From: CG2-30-36-16 sp964372115
GTDB lineage: Bacteria > Bacteroidota > Ignavibacteria > Ignavibacteriales > Ignavibacteriaceae
Assembly (NCBI GenBank): GCA_964372115.1
Contig: CAYJPN010000033.1
Span: forward strand, 1-55,592
Length of the DNA stretch: 55,592 nt
Direction: 5' to 3'
Position numbers and translations under genes: made by a program. How positions within the stretch are numbered: the stretch's first letter is position 1; each line of letters opens with the position of its first letter. Below, piece after piece: positions 33,649 through 43,673 of the stretch. The notes under the pieces are model-generated. The model was given only the letters and a program-made list of their open reading frames with translations. It ran no database searches and was not told the DNA's origin.

Positions 33649-36600
33649 ATGAATGGTAAAAATGAATCCACCACAAACGGCAAAAAGAAATTTGTTTGGC
33701 TATACATAATAATTGCGGTTATTCACATAATATCTGCATATTTATATTATCGGTATGAAGAATCGGTTTTAATAAAGCAAAAACAGTATGAGCTTGAATC
33801 AATTGCCAAGTTAAAAATAAACCAGATGTCAGACTGGTACAAAGATGAAAAGGCAGATGCTGAGATACTTTCCCATAACACAATCCTAATCAAGGAAATT
33901 AAGCAATTGCTTTTGACCAGTGAACCTGCCGCTCTTGAAGAACTGACCGGAGTACTTACAGACTTCAAAACAGAACATCATTATGCGGAGATAGTTATAA
34001 CAACTACCAATGCAGAAATAATCACATCAACTAATTCAACTCTAAATAAACTGAATAGTAATTTAAGTAAGAGAATAATTGAAACGGCAAGCAAAAATAA
34101 GCTAACCGAATTAGATTTCTTCCGTTCAACATCATTCGGAGATAAGATATTCCTCGGTTTTATATCGCCCATCCTAATTGAAGAAGATAAACTGAAGGTA
34201 GTAATTACATTTTTAATTGATCCTGAAGATAATATATACCCTATAACAAAGCTGTGGCCAGTTTTAAGCCGAACTTCCGAAACGTTTATCTTCCGCATAG
34301 ATGGTGACAGCATTCTTTATTTGAATGAACTGAGACACCGGAAAAACACAGCTTTAGAGTTTGTACTTCCCAAAACGCTAAGCGATTTACCGGCTGCAAA
34401 AGCCGCAAACGGATACAAGGGAATCTACAGAGGTAAAGATTATAGAAACGTAAATGTTGTTGCTTACGTTTCCGAAATTCCTGGAACCAATTGGTACTTG
34501 GTTGCTAAAGTTGACGAGAACGAACTTTTTACCGGACTTTTTCCCAGGATGGTTGTGATCAGCCTAATAGTATTGCTGATGATGATTATAACAGGTATCG
34601 GACTTTATTTGATTTATTCTTACCGGCAGCATAGTTTAACAAAGAGTTTATATAAAAAAGAAAAAGAATTATGGAGGCAGCAAGAAAATTTTAAAGTTAC
34701 AATGGACAGTCTCGGGCAGGGTGTAATAACACTTGATGTTGACGGGCGGGTACAGTATTTGAATAAGATGGCAGAAGATTTAACAGGCTGGGATTTGCGC
34801 AGCGCAAGAGGCAGAGTTTTACACGAAGTTTATCCTGTAAAAAATGAACAAACCGGGCTTAGGGAAAACAATATTTTGGATAAAATATTCAAACATGGTG
34901 TTGTAAAAGAATTAGCCAACCATACAATACTAATAACAAGAGATGGGAATGAAATACCTGTTATTGATACCGGCGCGCCGGTTTACGATGCGGACGGCAC
35001 TATTATAGGAGTGTCCATCGTATTCCAGAATGAAACCGAAAGACGGATCCAAGAAAGAAAAATAGAAGCAAGTGAGGCAAGACTCCGCTCTACTTTAGAT
35101 GATATGATTGAGGGTTGCCAGATAATCAGTTTTGATTATAAATACTTGTTTTTGAATAAAGCCGCGCTTCAAAGCAGTAGACAAACAAGAGAAGAATTAC
35201 TGGGTAAAACAATGATGGAATGTTATCCTGGGATTGAGAATACAGAAATGTTTAATAAGCTGAAAACTTGTATGGAAACAAGGGAGACTGCAAATATCGA
35301 GAATGAATTTAGTTACTCGAATGGTGAAAAAAGAATTTTTAATTTGCGATTTGAACCCGTTCCCGAAGGACTTTTTATATTGTCCGAAGATGTTACAGAA
35401 TTAAAATCAGCACATGATTTTATCATAAAATTTAAAATGGGAATAGAGCTTTCCGGGGATGTGATTTTTTTAACAGATAAAGACGGAGTTATCACTTATG
35501 TGAACCCTACCTTTGAAAAAGTTTTTGGTTATTCAAAAGAGGAAGTTATAGGAAAAACACCCCGGATTTTAAAATCCGGAACACTTACACAAGAATACTA
35601 CGAAAATTTCTGGAAGGATTTACTTTCGAATAAACCGGTCAATCATGAAATAATAAATAAGACAAAAGATAACAGGCAGATTTATGTAGAAGCATCGATT
35701 AACCCGATAAACAATGACGCAGGTGAGATTATTGGATACCTTGCAATTGAGCGTGATATTACCGAGCGTAAACTTGACGAAGAACGACGAGAACAACTCA
35801 CCGCAATTCTTGATGCGACTCCAGATTTTGTTGCAATAGCAGATACAAATGGAAAATCGATTTTTGTAAATGATGCCGGCAAAAGAATATTAGGATTAGA
35901 ATTTGATGAAGATGCAGGAAAAATAACTATAGCTGAAGCACACCCTGAGTGGGCAAGAAACATTGTTCTGGATGAAGGATTACCGACTGCAGCCAAGGAA
36001 GGTATATGGTTAGGTGAAACAGCATTGCTGAGTAGAAACGGTCACGAAACACCTATTTCTCAAATTATAATTGCCCATAAATCTGAAAAAGGAGAAGTTA
36101 AATGTTTTTCAACTATAGGCAGGGATATTACAGAACGAAAACAATATGAAAAAGAATTAATTGAAACGACAACTTTATTAGAGTCATTTTTTGATAATAC
36201 ACTTACTTTAATCGCGTTGCTTGATAAAGAATTTAATTTTATAAGAGTTAATCAAGCATATGCAAATGCCGATGAATGTGATGTTGATTTCTTTATAGGC
36301 AAAAACCATTTTGATCTTTATCCCTCTGATGCCAAAGAGATTTTTGAAGAAGTTGTAAGGACTAAAAAAGCTTTTCGAACAATAGAAAGAGCATTTACTT
36401 ATGAAAAAAAACCGGAACGAGGTCTTACTTATTGGGATTGGAGCCTTGTGCCATTACTTAATGGACAGGGTGAAGTGGAATCGCTTATTTTTACATTGTT
36501 GGACGTAACCAAAAGAGTAAAAGCAAAAGAGGAATTAGTTAAAAATGAAAAATTCCTCTCAATTTTATTCAATTCGGTTAATGATGCAATTTTTACAGTG

Positions 36601-37641
36601 TCGATGTCTGATAGAACAATTCAAAACATTAATCTGGCTTTAATTGATTTATTTGGTTTTAATTCCGATGAAATAATCGGCAAACGAACCGAACTTTTAT
36701 ATCCTTCCGAAGAAGCATATTTGGAATACGGTAGAATGTTATCTGAAGCAAAAAATGAGAACAAACCCTTTGTAAGGGCAGAATTAAAACTACTTAGAAA
36801 AGACAGAACAGAAATATTTTGTGATGTTCAAACAACTTTCTTAAGCGAGACTGGTAAGAGCGATTTAGTGATTTCTGTTCTTAGGGATGTTACAGAAAAA
36901 AGAAAAATGATTAGTGAACTAGTTGTTGCTAAAGAAAAAGCCGAGGAGATGAATAAAGTAAAAACAATTTTCTTTGCAAATATGAGTCATGAACTGCGCA
37001 CGCCTTTTGTGGGAATAATGGGTTACGCTGAACTGCTACACGAAGAATTGGAGAATCCCGAACATAAAGAAATGGCACAGGGAATTTTGAGTACCTCTAA
37101 TAGGATTATGAACACTTTAACCAAAATTTTAAATTTGTCAAAATTAGAAGTCTATGATGAAGAAATACATTTCAAAGAGGTTGATATTAACAATTTAATG
37201 AATACTGCTTACAAAATCTTTCTTCCCGCGGCACAGAAAAAAAATCTTTTGTTTGAAAAAACGATTGATGAAAGTCTTTCATACTTAATAACAGACGAAA
37301 CTGTATTATTCGATATTTTGTCGAATCTACTTAGTAATGCCATCACTTATACAATTGAGGGGGAAATTTCTTTCACTGCAGAGAAAAAACTAATTGAAGG
37401 GAAAGAATTTTGTTGTATTGAAGTTAGTGATACAGGTATAGGAATAGCTGAAGATAAAAAAGATATAGTTTGGCTGGAGTTCAGGCAGGCAAGTGAAGGG
37501 AAGACCCGTGATTATCAAGGCACAGGTTTGGGACTAACCATTTCAAAAAAGAATGCAGAATTGCTCGGCGGTCAAATTTCTTTTATAAGCAAAGAAGGTA
37601 AAGGAACAACGTTTACGCTGCTGCTGCCATTGAAAAAATAG
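33649..37641 (+). CDS. Transmembrane sensor histidine kinase with six PAS domains
   Basis: The 1330-aa kinase has TM1 (about 15-35), an extracytoplasmic sensor domain (40-300, dCache/PDC-like length) and TM2 (about 303-326, SLIVLLMMIITGIGLYLIY). Six PAS units start near residues 347, 477, 595, 715, 842 and 965. HisKA follows with FFANMSHELRTPFVGIMGY (H1114), and HATPase with NLLSNAITY, DTGIGIAEDKK and GTGLGLTIS. No receiver is attached, and no response regulator gene adjoins it. PAS 3 carries the VNPTFEKVFGYSKEEVIGKTPRIL form common in multi-PAS kinases. The gene is isolated between two repeat-rich regions; its partner must be encoded elsewhere. Confidence 0.93.
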   Translation: MNGKNESTTNGKKKFVWLYIIIAVIHIISAYLYYRYEESVLIKQKQYELESIAKLKINQMSDWYKDEKADAEILSHNTILIKEIKQLLLTSEPAALEELTGVLTDFKTEHHYAEIVITTTNAEIITSTNSTLNKLNSNLSKRIIETASKNKLTELDFFRSTSFGDKIFLGFISPILIEEDKLKVVITFLIDPEDNIYPITKLWPVLSRTSETFIFRIDGDSILYLNELRHRKNTALEFVLPKTLSDLPAAKAANGYKGIYRGKDYRNVNVVAYVSEIPGTNWYLVAKVDENELFTGLFPRMVVISLIVLLMMIITGIGLYLIYSYRQHSLTKSLYKKEKELWRQQENFKVTMDSLGQGVITLDVDGRVQYLNKMAEDLTGWDLRSARGRVLHEVYPVKNEQTGLRENNILDKIFKHGVVKELANHTILITRDGNEIPVIDTGAPVYDADGTIIGVSIVFQNETERRIQERKIEASEARLRSTLDDMIEGCQIISFDYKYLFLNKAALQSSRQTREELLGKTMMECYPGIENTEMFNKLKTCMETRETANIENEFSYSNGEKRIFNLRFEPVPEGLFILSEDVTELKSAHDFIIKFKMGIELSGDVIFLTDKDGVITYVNPTFEKVFGYSKEEVIGKTPRILKSGTLTQEYYENFWKDLLSNKPVNHEIINKTKDNRQIYVEASINPINNDAGEIIGYLAIERDITERKLDEERREQLTAILDATPDFVAIADTNGKSIFVNDAGKRILGLEFDEDAGKITIAEAHPEWARNIVLDEGLPTAAKEGIWLGETALLSRNGHETPISQIIIAHKSEKGEVKCFSTIGRDITERKQYEKELIETTTLLESFFDNTLTLIALLDKEFNFIRVNQAYANADECDVDFFIGKNHFDLYPSDAKEIFEEVVRTKKAFRTIERAFTYEKKPERGLTYWDWSLVPLLNGQGEVESLIFTLLDVTKRVKAKEELVKNEKFLSILFNSVNDAIFTVSMSDRTIQNINLALIDLFGFNSDEIIGKRTELLYPSEEAYLEYGRMLSEAKNENKPFVRAELKLLRKDRTEIFCDVQTTFLSETGKSDLVISVLRDVTEKRKMISELVVAKEKAEEMNKVKTIFFANMSHELRTPFVGIMGYAELLHEELENPEHKEMAQGILSTSNRIMNTLTKILNLSKLEVYDEEIHFKEVDINNLMNTAYKIFLPAAQKKNLLFEKTIDESLSYLITDETVLFDILSNLLSNAITYTIEGEISFTAEKKLIEGKEFCCIEVSDTGIGIAEDKKDIVWLEFRQASEGKTRDYQGTGLGLTISKKNAELLGGQISFISKEGKGTTFTLLLPLKK

Positions 37642-37931
37642 AAGTTCTTCTTTTAATATCAGCAAATTTTATTTCTTGAAGGTAAAATATTATTATAATC
37701 TTCATTACATTCAAAAAGAATGTTGGGTTGAATTCAATCCATTAACCCTTGGTTAGAATCCTATGAGGTTACAGGATTCTCATCGGAGTCCGATTACCTA
37801 AACGGCATCTTCGCCCGTTTAATTTTAATGAATCTGACGTCTTTCTCTCAAGAAGAAAATGGGACTACAGTTTGCTAACTTATACGTTGAGCCAGAAAAC
37901 CTGCGGCAGGCAAGGTGTTCGTCCATTATAA

Positions 37932-38075
37932 GCTGTAACATTAAAAATAAATAACATACTCGGCAACGATGTAGCAGCATTGGTAAACAAAATAAAAGCC
38001 CCGGGTAATTATGAAATTGAATGGAACGCCAGCGCCTTTTCAAGCGGAGTTCATTTTTTGCACCGTAGATTCTAA
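37932..38075 (+). pseudogene. Remnant of a type IX secretion C-terminal sorting domain
   Basis: Forty-seven codons read AVTLKINNILGNDVAALVN then GNYEIEWNASAFSSGVHF and stop. This is the middle of the type A sorting domain (usually VTLKIYNILGNEV..LVN ... GNYEV.FNAS.LSSGVYFY). A stop lies directly upstream, the final Lys-rich strand is lost, and the following bases can be read in another frame as further degraded tail. The parent secreted-protein gene has been deleted. Confidence 0.75.
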
Positions 38076-38161
38076 AAACGAAAATCAGGCAAAGGTTTTG
38101 AGAATAACTAATCGTTGTAAAAATAAGTATTGCGAAACAAATCATTTTTTTCTACGATAAT

Positions 38162-38290
38162 AGAACCCCGATGGGGTTCTTTATAATGCATCAACAGAAC
38201 ACTATTCTTTTTGCCCGGATATTTTCCGCGTGGCGGAAAAATTATTGTAAAAACACAACACCCCGAAAAAGCTAATCCCCGTAAGGGATT
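38162..38290. repeat. Cluster of three REP-like palindromes
   Basis: AGAACCCC-GAT-GGGGTTCT (38162-38180), TTTTCCGC-GTG-GCGGAAAA (38222-38240) and AATCCC-CGTAA-GGGATT (38274-38290) are perfect 6-8 bp stems with 3-5 nt loops spaced 30-45 nt apart. Their design resembles the GTCCCGATGGGAC units at 33.1-33.3 kb. Confidence 0.65.
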
Positions 38291-38360
38291 TATTATTTTT
38301 TAATTGTCTCCTGTTCTAAAATAATCAACGCGGTTTCTTAATTAACCGGTTTTAATTCCA

Positions 38361-38386
38361 AAAAAAAGGGGCTCACATCGAGCCGC
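38361..38386 (-). terminator. Terminator of the propeller-repeat gene
   Basis: On the minus strand GAGCC pairs with GGCTC within AGCGGCTCGATGTGAGCCCC and is followed by T7. It lies 19 nt past the stop codon of the gene at 38405. Confidence 0.75.
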
Positions 38387-38404
38387 TTTTAATAATTTAG
38401 ATTA

Positions 38405-40546
38405 TTACTTGATTAGTGTCATCTTCTTAGATGTCTTATACTCTCCGCTTTTTATTTCGTAAATGTAAAGACCACTCGCAAGCCGTGAAGCGTCGAATGT
38501 TACCTCGTAACGACCTTTGGTTTTGTATTCGTTGACGAGTGTTTTTATTTCTCTGCCGAGGATGTCGTAAATCTTTATTGTTACCAATCCGTCTGCCGGC
38601 AACTCGTATTTTATTTTCGTAGCAGGATTAAACGGATTGGGATAATTCTGAGAAAGCAAAAACGAATATGGGTTTACTTTATCTTTCCCTTCATTCACAT
38701 TTATCACTATGCCTTCCTCATTAAAAATAGCTAACTCGCCGCTGGCAGTCCCAATCCACTTATTTCCGCTTCCATCTATTACGATTGCTGTAACATGATG
38801 ATGCGGCAAACCGGAATTTGTAGGTTTATAAACAGTCCAATTTGTATCGTCATATTTAGCTAATCCATTTTCAGTCCCAATCCATTTACTGCCGCTTGTA
38901 TCTATGGCGATTGCTGTAACTCTATTATTCGGTAAACCGGAATTAGAAGTATTGTAAACATTCCAGTTTGTACCGTTAAATTTAACTAAGCCATGCTCAT
39001 AAGTGCCAATCCATTTATTACCGCTTGCATCTACAGCTATTGACAATAGATAATTCTCCGGCAGACCGGAATTAGAAGTATTATAGACAGTCCAATTTGT
39101 ATCGTCAAATTTAGCTAATCCACTACCAGTCCCGATCCATTTATTACCGCTTGCATCAATGGTTATTGAATTAATGGTACTAGACGGTAAACCGGAATTC
39201 CAGGTACCATAAACCGCCCAGTCTGTGCCGTCATATTTTACTAATGCCTCAGCAGCTATCCACTTATTATCGCTTGCATCTATAGTAATTACTTCAATAT
39301 GAAAACTCGGCAAACCGGAATTTGAAGGATTATAATCAGTCCAATTTGTGCCGTCATATTTGGCTAATCCGGTCCAAGTCCCGATCCATTTATTGCCACT
39401 TAAATCAATAGCTGTTGTATAAACATATTTATCGGGTAAACCGGAATTGGAAGGATTATAACCGGTCCAGTTCGTCCCGTCATATTTGGCTAATCCGTAT
39501 CCCCAAGTTCCGATCCATTTATTACCTCCCGGTTCTATTGTAATTGAAGAAATGCTATTCCCGGGTAAACCGGGAATTGAAGTATTATAACCGGTCCAGT
39601 TTGTCCCATCATATTTTACTAATCCGTTAAGTGTTCCGATCCATTTCCATCCATTTTCATCTATGACGCATGATTTAACCCAATTATCCGGCAAGCCGGA
39701 ATTGAAAGTCGTATATCTCGTCCAGTTTGTCCCGTCAAATTTAACTAACCCAAAACCATTTTGAGCCCAATCAACATAAGTGCCGATCCATTTATCGCCG
39801 TTTACATCAATTGTTATTGATGAGATGCTATTAGCCGGCAAGCCGGAATTTGAAGTATTATAAAGAGTCCAATATGTATCATCATATTTTACTAAACCAT
39901 CAAGAGTTCCAATCCATTTATTGCCGCTTGCATCGATAACGACTCGAAGCACCAAATTATCCGGCAAACCGGAATTTGAAGTGTGATAATGTACCCAGTT
40001 TGTACCGTTATATTTAGCTAATCCATTCTCAGTTCCGAGCCATATCTTGCCGCTTGCGTCAAATACGACTGAATAAATGCGACTATTAGTCAAAACAGCA
40101 ATAAAGGTCCAGTTCGTATCGTCAAATTTAACTAATCCACGACCAGTTCCGATCCATTTATTCCCGCTCGCATCAAATGCGATCGAATGCACGTCATTAT
40201 TCGGCAAACCGGAATTAGAAGTATTATAGATAGTCCAGTTTGTCCCATCAAATTTAACCAGGCCGTAGTTAAGAGTCCCGAACCATTTATTACCGCTTGC
40301 ATCCACAGCTATGGATACAATAAAATTAGACGGAAGATCGGAATTTGACTTAGTATAAAATGTCATCTCTCCTGAATTTTTATTTATTTTGGTTATACCA
40401 CCATCACCGGCTACCCAAATAATAGAATCTTCTACTGCAATTGCACGGATATCTCTATTAGATGTAAAATTTGTCCATCCCGGATATTGTGCAAATACCT
40501 GTATAGATAACAATAAAACAACCATTGATAGAAAAACCTTTTTCAT
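38405..40546 (-). CDS. Secreted propeller-repeat (Reg_prop-like) protein with type IX sorting domain
   Basis: The 713-aa protein has a signal peptide (1-19, ending VFAQ). About 14 tandem repeats of roughly 42-45 aa span residues 30-610, each with the pattern SNSGLP-x-N-x-V-x-SI-x-IDASGNKWIGT-x-x-GL-x-K-x-DGTNWT. This is the two-component-regulator propeller motif, here without any kinase. Repeats of this number could form two seven-bladed propellers. Residues about 631-713 are a complete type A C-terminal sorting domain (NYPNPFNP near the start, SKKMTLIK at the end), so the protein should cross the outer membrane by type IX secretion and be surface-attached or released. The binding target is unknown. 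The DNA repeats are diverged but in frame. Confidence 0.9.
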   Translation of the reverse strand: MKKVFLSMVVLLLSIQVFAQYPGWTNFTSNRDIRAIAVEDSIIWVAGDGGITKINKNSGEMTFYTKSNSDLPSNFIVSIAVDASGNKWFGTLNYGLVKFDGTNWTIYNTSNSGLPNNDVHSIAFDASGNKWIGTGRGLVKFDDTNWTFIAVLTNSRIYSVVFDASGKIWLGTENGLAKYNGTNWVHYHTSNSGLPDNLVLRVVIDASGNKWIGTLDGLVKYDDTYWTLYNTSNSGLPANSISSITIDVNGDKWIGTYVDWAQNGFGLVKFDGTNWTRYTTFNSGLPDNWVKSCVIDENGWKWIGTLNGLVKYDGTNWTGYNTSIPGLPGNSISSITIEPGGNKWIGTWGYGLAKYDGTNWTGYNPSNSGLPDKYVYTTAIDLSGNKWIGTWTGLAKYDGTNWTDYNPSNSGLPSFHIEVITIDASDNKWIAAEALVKYDGTDWAVYGTWNSGLPSSTINSITIDASGNKWIGTGSGLAKFDDTNWTVYNTSNSGLPENYLLSIAVDASGNKWIGTYEHGLVKFNGTNWNVYNTSNSGLPNNRVTAIAIDTSGSKWIGTENGLAKYDDTNWTVYKPTNSGLPHHHVTAIVIDGSGNKWIGTASGELAIFNEEGIVINVNEGKDKVNPYSFLLSQNYPNPFNPATKIKYELPADGLVTIKIYDILGREIKTLVNEYKTKGRYEVTFDASRLASGLYIYEIKSGEYKTSKKMTLIK

Positions 40547-40798
40547 AATTACCTCTCTGTTAAATTAAATTTGGTATTATAACCATCATTGATGGTAAAA
40601 TAGATTGACATAGCTTGCCTCTCAAATCAAAATATTAAAGAATATTTTTGACTTTATTGTAAGACACCAAAAAAACTTAAAATGATCTTGTATAAATTCT
40701 CCAACTACTATTAAAATGCAAAAATATAGTTTTACTTTAATGAAGAGAATAATTTTTTTAATATGATCCATCAGGCATTAGGACTGCTACTATTAATT

Positions 40799-43630
40799 TT
40801 ATTTAATCAATGTCATCTTCTTAGAAGCTTTATAATCGCCGCTTATTATTTCGTAAATGTATAACCCACTGGATAAATTACTTGCATCAAACATAACTTC
40901 GTAACGTCCTTTGGTTTTGTATTCGTTAACGAGTGTTTTTATTTCTCTGCCGAGGATGTCGTAAATCTTTAATGTTACCATTCCGTCCTTCGGTATTGCG
41001 TAACGGATGGTTGTGGATGGATTAAACGGATTCGGATAATTTTGTTCAAGCAGGTAATCCGTAACTGTTAAATCAGTATAATTATCATTTTCAACATCAA
41101 GTAAAATACCCGGTTCAGGCGCGGGTATTTTTACGCTTGAGTAGATATGAAATTCTCCGGCATTAAGCGTTATCGGGTCGGTAGTATTTGAAACATTTAT
41201 ACTGTCGCCGCTAAAATAGTCGTACCACCAGCCGGTGTGTACGAAGTTGGGGTTTGCAGTTTTTGTTATTACATCAAAGTTACCGATTATTGAAACATCC
41301 ATAGATGAATGGTAGAGGTTGATTCTTTTTACAGCCCCTGCAACATCGAGCGTAAAGTTTGTTGTTTCAAACGCAGGATAATCTCGTTTTAAAGTAATCA
41401 ACGCCTGTATTACTTTATAAAGATTACGGCGGTTTACCTGTCCGTAATATTCCCATTTTATTGGTTTGTTGCATACCCGGCAGGGATCATCAATCGATAC
41501 ATCATAACCAAGCTCGCCGAACTGCCACAGCATTTTCGGACCCGGTATTGTGTAAAAAAACGCCGACGCAATTTTTATTCGGCTCAGCCCAACAGGTAGT
41601 TCTTTTATGTTATAACTTCCGCTTGAGTTGCCGTACTGTAAATTTTTATACATTAGTCTTTGTTCATCGTGACTTTCCATATATGTAACAAGATTTGGAT
41701 TCTGCCATCCGTGCGCCTGATAAGAAGCCCAGCTAATGTTAGAATTACTGTTGTAACCCATTGTTGCTTCGTTGTAGTTATAATTCATATTCCCCCACAA
41801 CATCATACCGTAATTGGCAAGCACGGTTTCTTCGCTGTTGTCGGCAAAGTGTTCTAATATTATGTAAGCCGATGAATCAACTTCCCAAATTTTGTTTGCC
41901 ATTCTTTCAAGTATATTTATTCTCGATTGATCGTACTGACCCCAATAACCAACATTACCAACGCTGTTGCGCTGTGTAAAACCTTTTGAAAGATCAAAAC
42001 GAAAACCGTCGAATTTATATTCATTTAACCAAAACTCGTTAACGCGGTCAACAAAATATTGCGTCGCCGTGCTTTCATGGTTAAAGTCGTAACCAACATT
42101 GTAATCATGTTTCGGGTCGCGGTTTAACCAGGGGTTATTTAACGAAGGTTTGCCCGCCGCTGCGTCAAAATACAAACGCGCAAGAGGCGAGTTGCCGAAG
42201 GCGTGGTTAAGAACCATATCGAGAATTACCGCAATTCCCTGCGCGTGGCACTCATCAATAAATTTTTTCAAATCGTTTTTATGCCCGTAATATTTATCAG
42301 GCGCAAGATGGAACATGGGGTTGTAACCCCAGCTTTCGTTTCCTTCAAACTCCATTATAGGCATAAGCTCAATAGCGTTTATACCGAGGCGTTTTAAGTA
42401 ACCGAGTGTATCTTTTAATGTTTTGTAATCGTGAGCGGCTACAAAATCTCTAATTAAAAGTTCGTAAACAATAAGTTTCGATTTATCAGGTTTCTGAAAA
42501 TTTGGTACCTGCCAGTTATAAGGCGCCTGCCCGGTTTGTATAACAGAAACCATTTGTGAAGTTTTACCCGCCGGATAACTTAAAAGGTTAGGATATGTAG
42601 TGCTGCTTATATATTGGTCGTTCCACGGGTCAAGTATTTTTTCCGAATAAGGATCAGCCACGCGGATGTCGCCGTCGACAAAATATTGGAATCTGTATTC
42701 GGTGCCGGGTGAAAGATTATTAATCTCTACCCAGTACCTAAATTGATCGGGTGTACGTTTCATCATATATGCCGGGTCAACTTCCCAATTTGTAAAATCG
42801 CCTATTACATAAACATACTCTTTTTCCGGTGCGTAAAGTGAAAGCACAACCTGTGTAGCGGATTTGTAGTTTATACCATCTTCATAACCTTGAGGAAGAG
42901 ATTGTATAACAACAGGAGCATTAATAACGTAATAAAATGAATCTGCCACAGTTGCGCCGACGCTGCCTGTTGCTACTGCCTTTACCCATTTTTTGCCTGC
43001 CTCGCTTGCTATGATGGAATAATCAATAGAAGTTGAGGAAGTTTGGCTTACAAGATTACCTCCGACAAATAACTCAAGCAAGGTTGAATTAGCTGAAACA
43101 ACACTTACAGAAATAGTATCGTTTAAATTTTTGATGACAGGGCGCTCTGCCGGATTTGTAATTGCAACATTTAACCCCGCAATGGATATTGGAAGAAATA
43201 TATCGCCGCCGCTTGCCGTTTTACCTTCAAGCCATGAACCGCCTACCTGTACACCGCTCCTGAAAACAAACGCAACCTGTAAAACCTGTTCACCCTGAGG
43301 AATTCCGTAAAAACTTCTTACCGAAGGTTTTATTTTAAACTGGTAAAGATTTGTCCCGATGCGTGTTAATTTTGTTTCGGGCGTGTTTACACCCCATTCT
43401 GTTTTTACATATTTCCAGTCGCTGTTACTTGTACTTAAGTTTGTAATAACGCCAGTATGCGCATAAACGTCGCCGGTGTAATTTGCAAGTCCGCCGTTAC
43501 CCTGCGTTGCATCAAAAATAATTGTAACCGAGTCGCTTTCGGTGGGAAAGTCGGGCGACCATGTAATTAGCTGCGCAAACGAAAATTGCGCAAATAAAAA
43601 AAGAAGAGTGAGTAAATGTTTTATTTTCAT
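40799..43630 (-). CDS. Secreted GH13 (alpha-amylase family) glycoside hydrolase with type IX sorting domain
   Basis: The 943-aa protein has a signal peptide (1-19, ending FSFAQ). An N-terminal beta domain (25-150) and an Ig-like region (150-240) precede a CBM48-like early set domain (about 250-350, with VYVIGDFTNWEVDP and YRFQYFVDGDIRVADPYS). The GH13 barrel follows (about 385-740). Conserved regions are DMVLNHAF (471-478), DGFRFDLSKG with nucleophile D546, ILEHFAD with acid/base E593, and MESHDEQ with D655. It should hydrolyse or rearrange alpha-glucans outside the cell. The sorting domain (about 860-943) ends SKKMTLIK and is almost the same as that of the propeller gene at DNA level. The exact specificity (amylase, pullulanase or branching type) cannot be read. 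Confidence 0.93.
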   Translation of the reverse strand: MKIKHLLTLLFLFAQFSFAQLITWSPDFPTESDSVTIIFDATQGNGGLANYTGDVYAHTGVITNLSTSNSDWKYVKTEWGVNTPETKLTRIGTNLYQFKIKPSVRSFYGIPQGEQVLQVAFVFRSGVQVGGSWLEGKTASGGDIFLPISIAGLNVAITNPAERPVIKNLNDTISVSVVSANSTLLELFVGGNLVSQTSSTSIDYSIIASEAGKKWVKAVATGSVGATVADSFYYVINAPVVIQSLPQGYEDGINYKSATQVVLSLYAPEKEYVYVIGDFTNWEVDPAYMMKRTPDQFRYWVEINNLSPGTEYRFQYFVDGDIRVADPYSEKILDPWNDQYISSTTYPNLLSYPAGKTSQMVSVIQTGQAPYNWQVPNFQKPDKSKLIVYELLIRDFVAAHDYKTLKDTLGYLKRLGINAIELMPIMEFEGNESWGYNPMFHLAPDKYYGHKNDLKKFIDECHAQGIAVILDMVLNHAFGNSPLARLYFDAAAGKPSLNNPWLNRDPKHDYNVGYDFNHESTATQYFVDRVNEFWLNEYKFDGFRFDLSKGFTQRNSVGNVGYWGQYDQSRINILERMANKIWEVDSSAYIILEHFADNSEETVLANYGMMLWGNMNYNYNEATMGYNSNSNISWASYQAHGWQNPNLVTYMESHDEQRLMYKNLQYGNSSGSYNIKELPVGLSRIKIASAFFYTIPGPKMLWQFGELGYDVSIDDPCRVCNKPIKWEYYGQVNRRNLYKVIQALITLKRDYPAFETTNFTLDVAGAVKRINLYHSSMDVSIIGNFDVITKTANPNFVHTGWWYDYFSGDSINVSNTTDPITLNAGEFHIYSSVKIPAPEPGILLDVENDNYTDLTVTDYLLEQNYPNPFNPSTTIRYAIPKDGMVTLKIYDILGREIKTLVNEYKTKGRYEVMFDASNLSSGLYIYEIISGDYKASKKMTLIK

Positions 43631-43673
43631 TTTATGTCTTAATAGTTAGTAGTTAATAGTTAATAAATTTCTT

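Larger units (their letters stand above)
37642..38404. other. Gene-poor, repeat-rich interval
   Basis: This 763-nt stretch holds no intact gene. After the kinase stop there are small hairpins: AGAATCCT/AGGATTCT (37755-37780) and AAACGG/CCGTTT (37800-37820). Then come a sorting-domain remnant (37932-38075), three REP-like palindromes (38162-38290) and the terminator of the propeller gene. Confidence 0.6.

Noticed and set aside
37825..38145. 106-aa minus-strand frame
   Set aside because: It is antisense to the sorting-domain remnant and has no features of its own.
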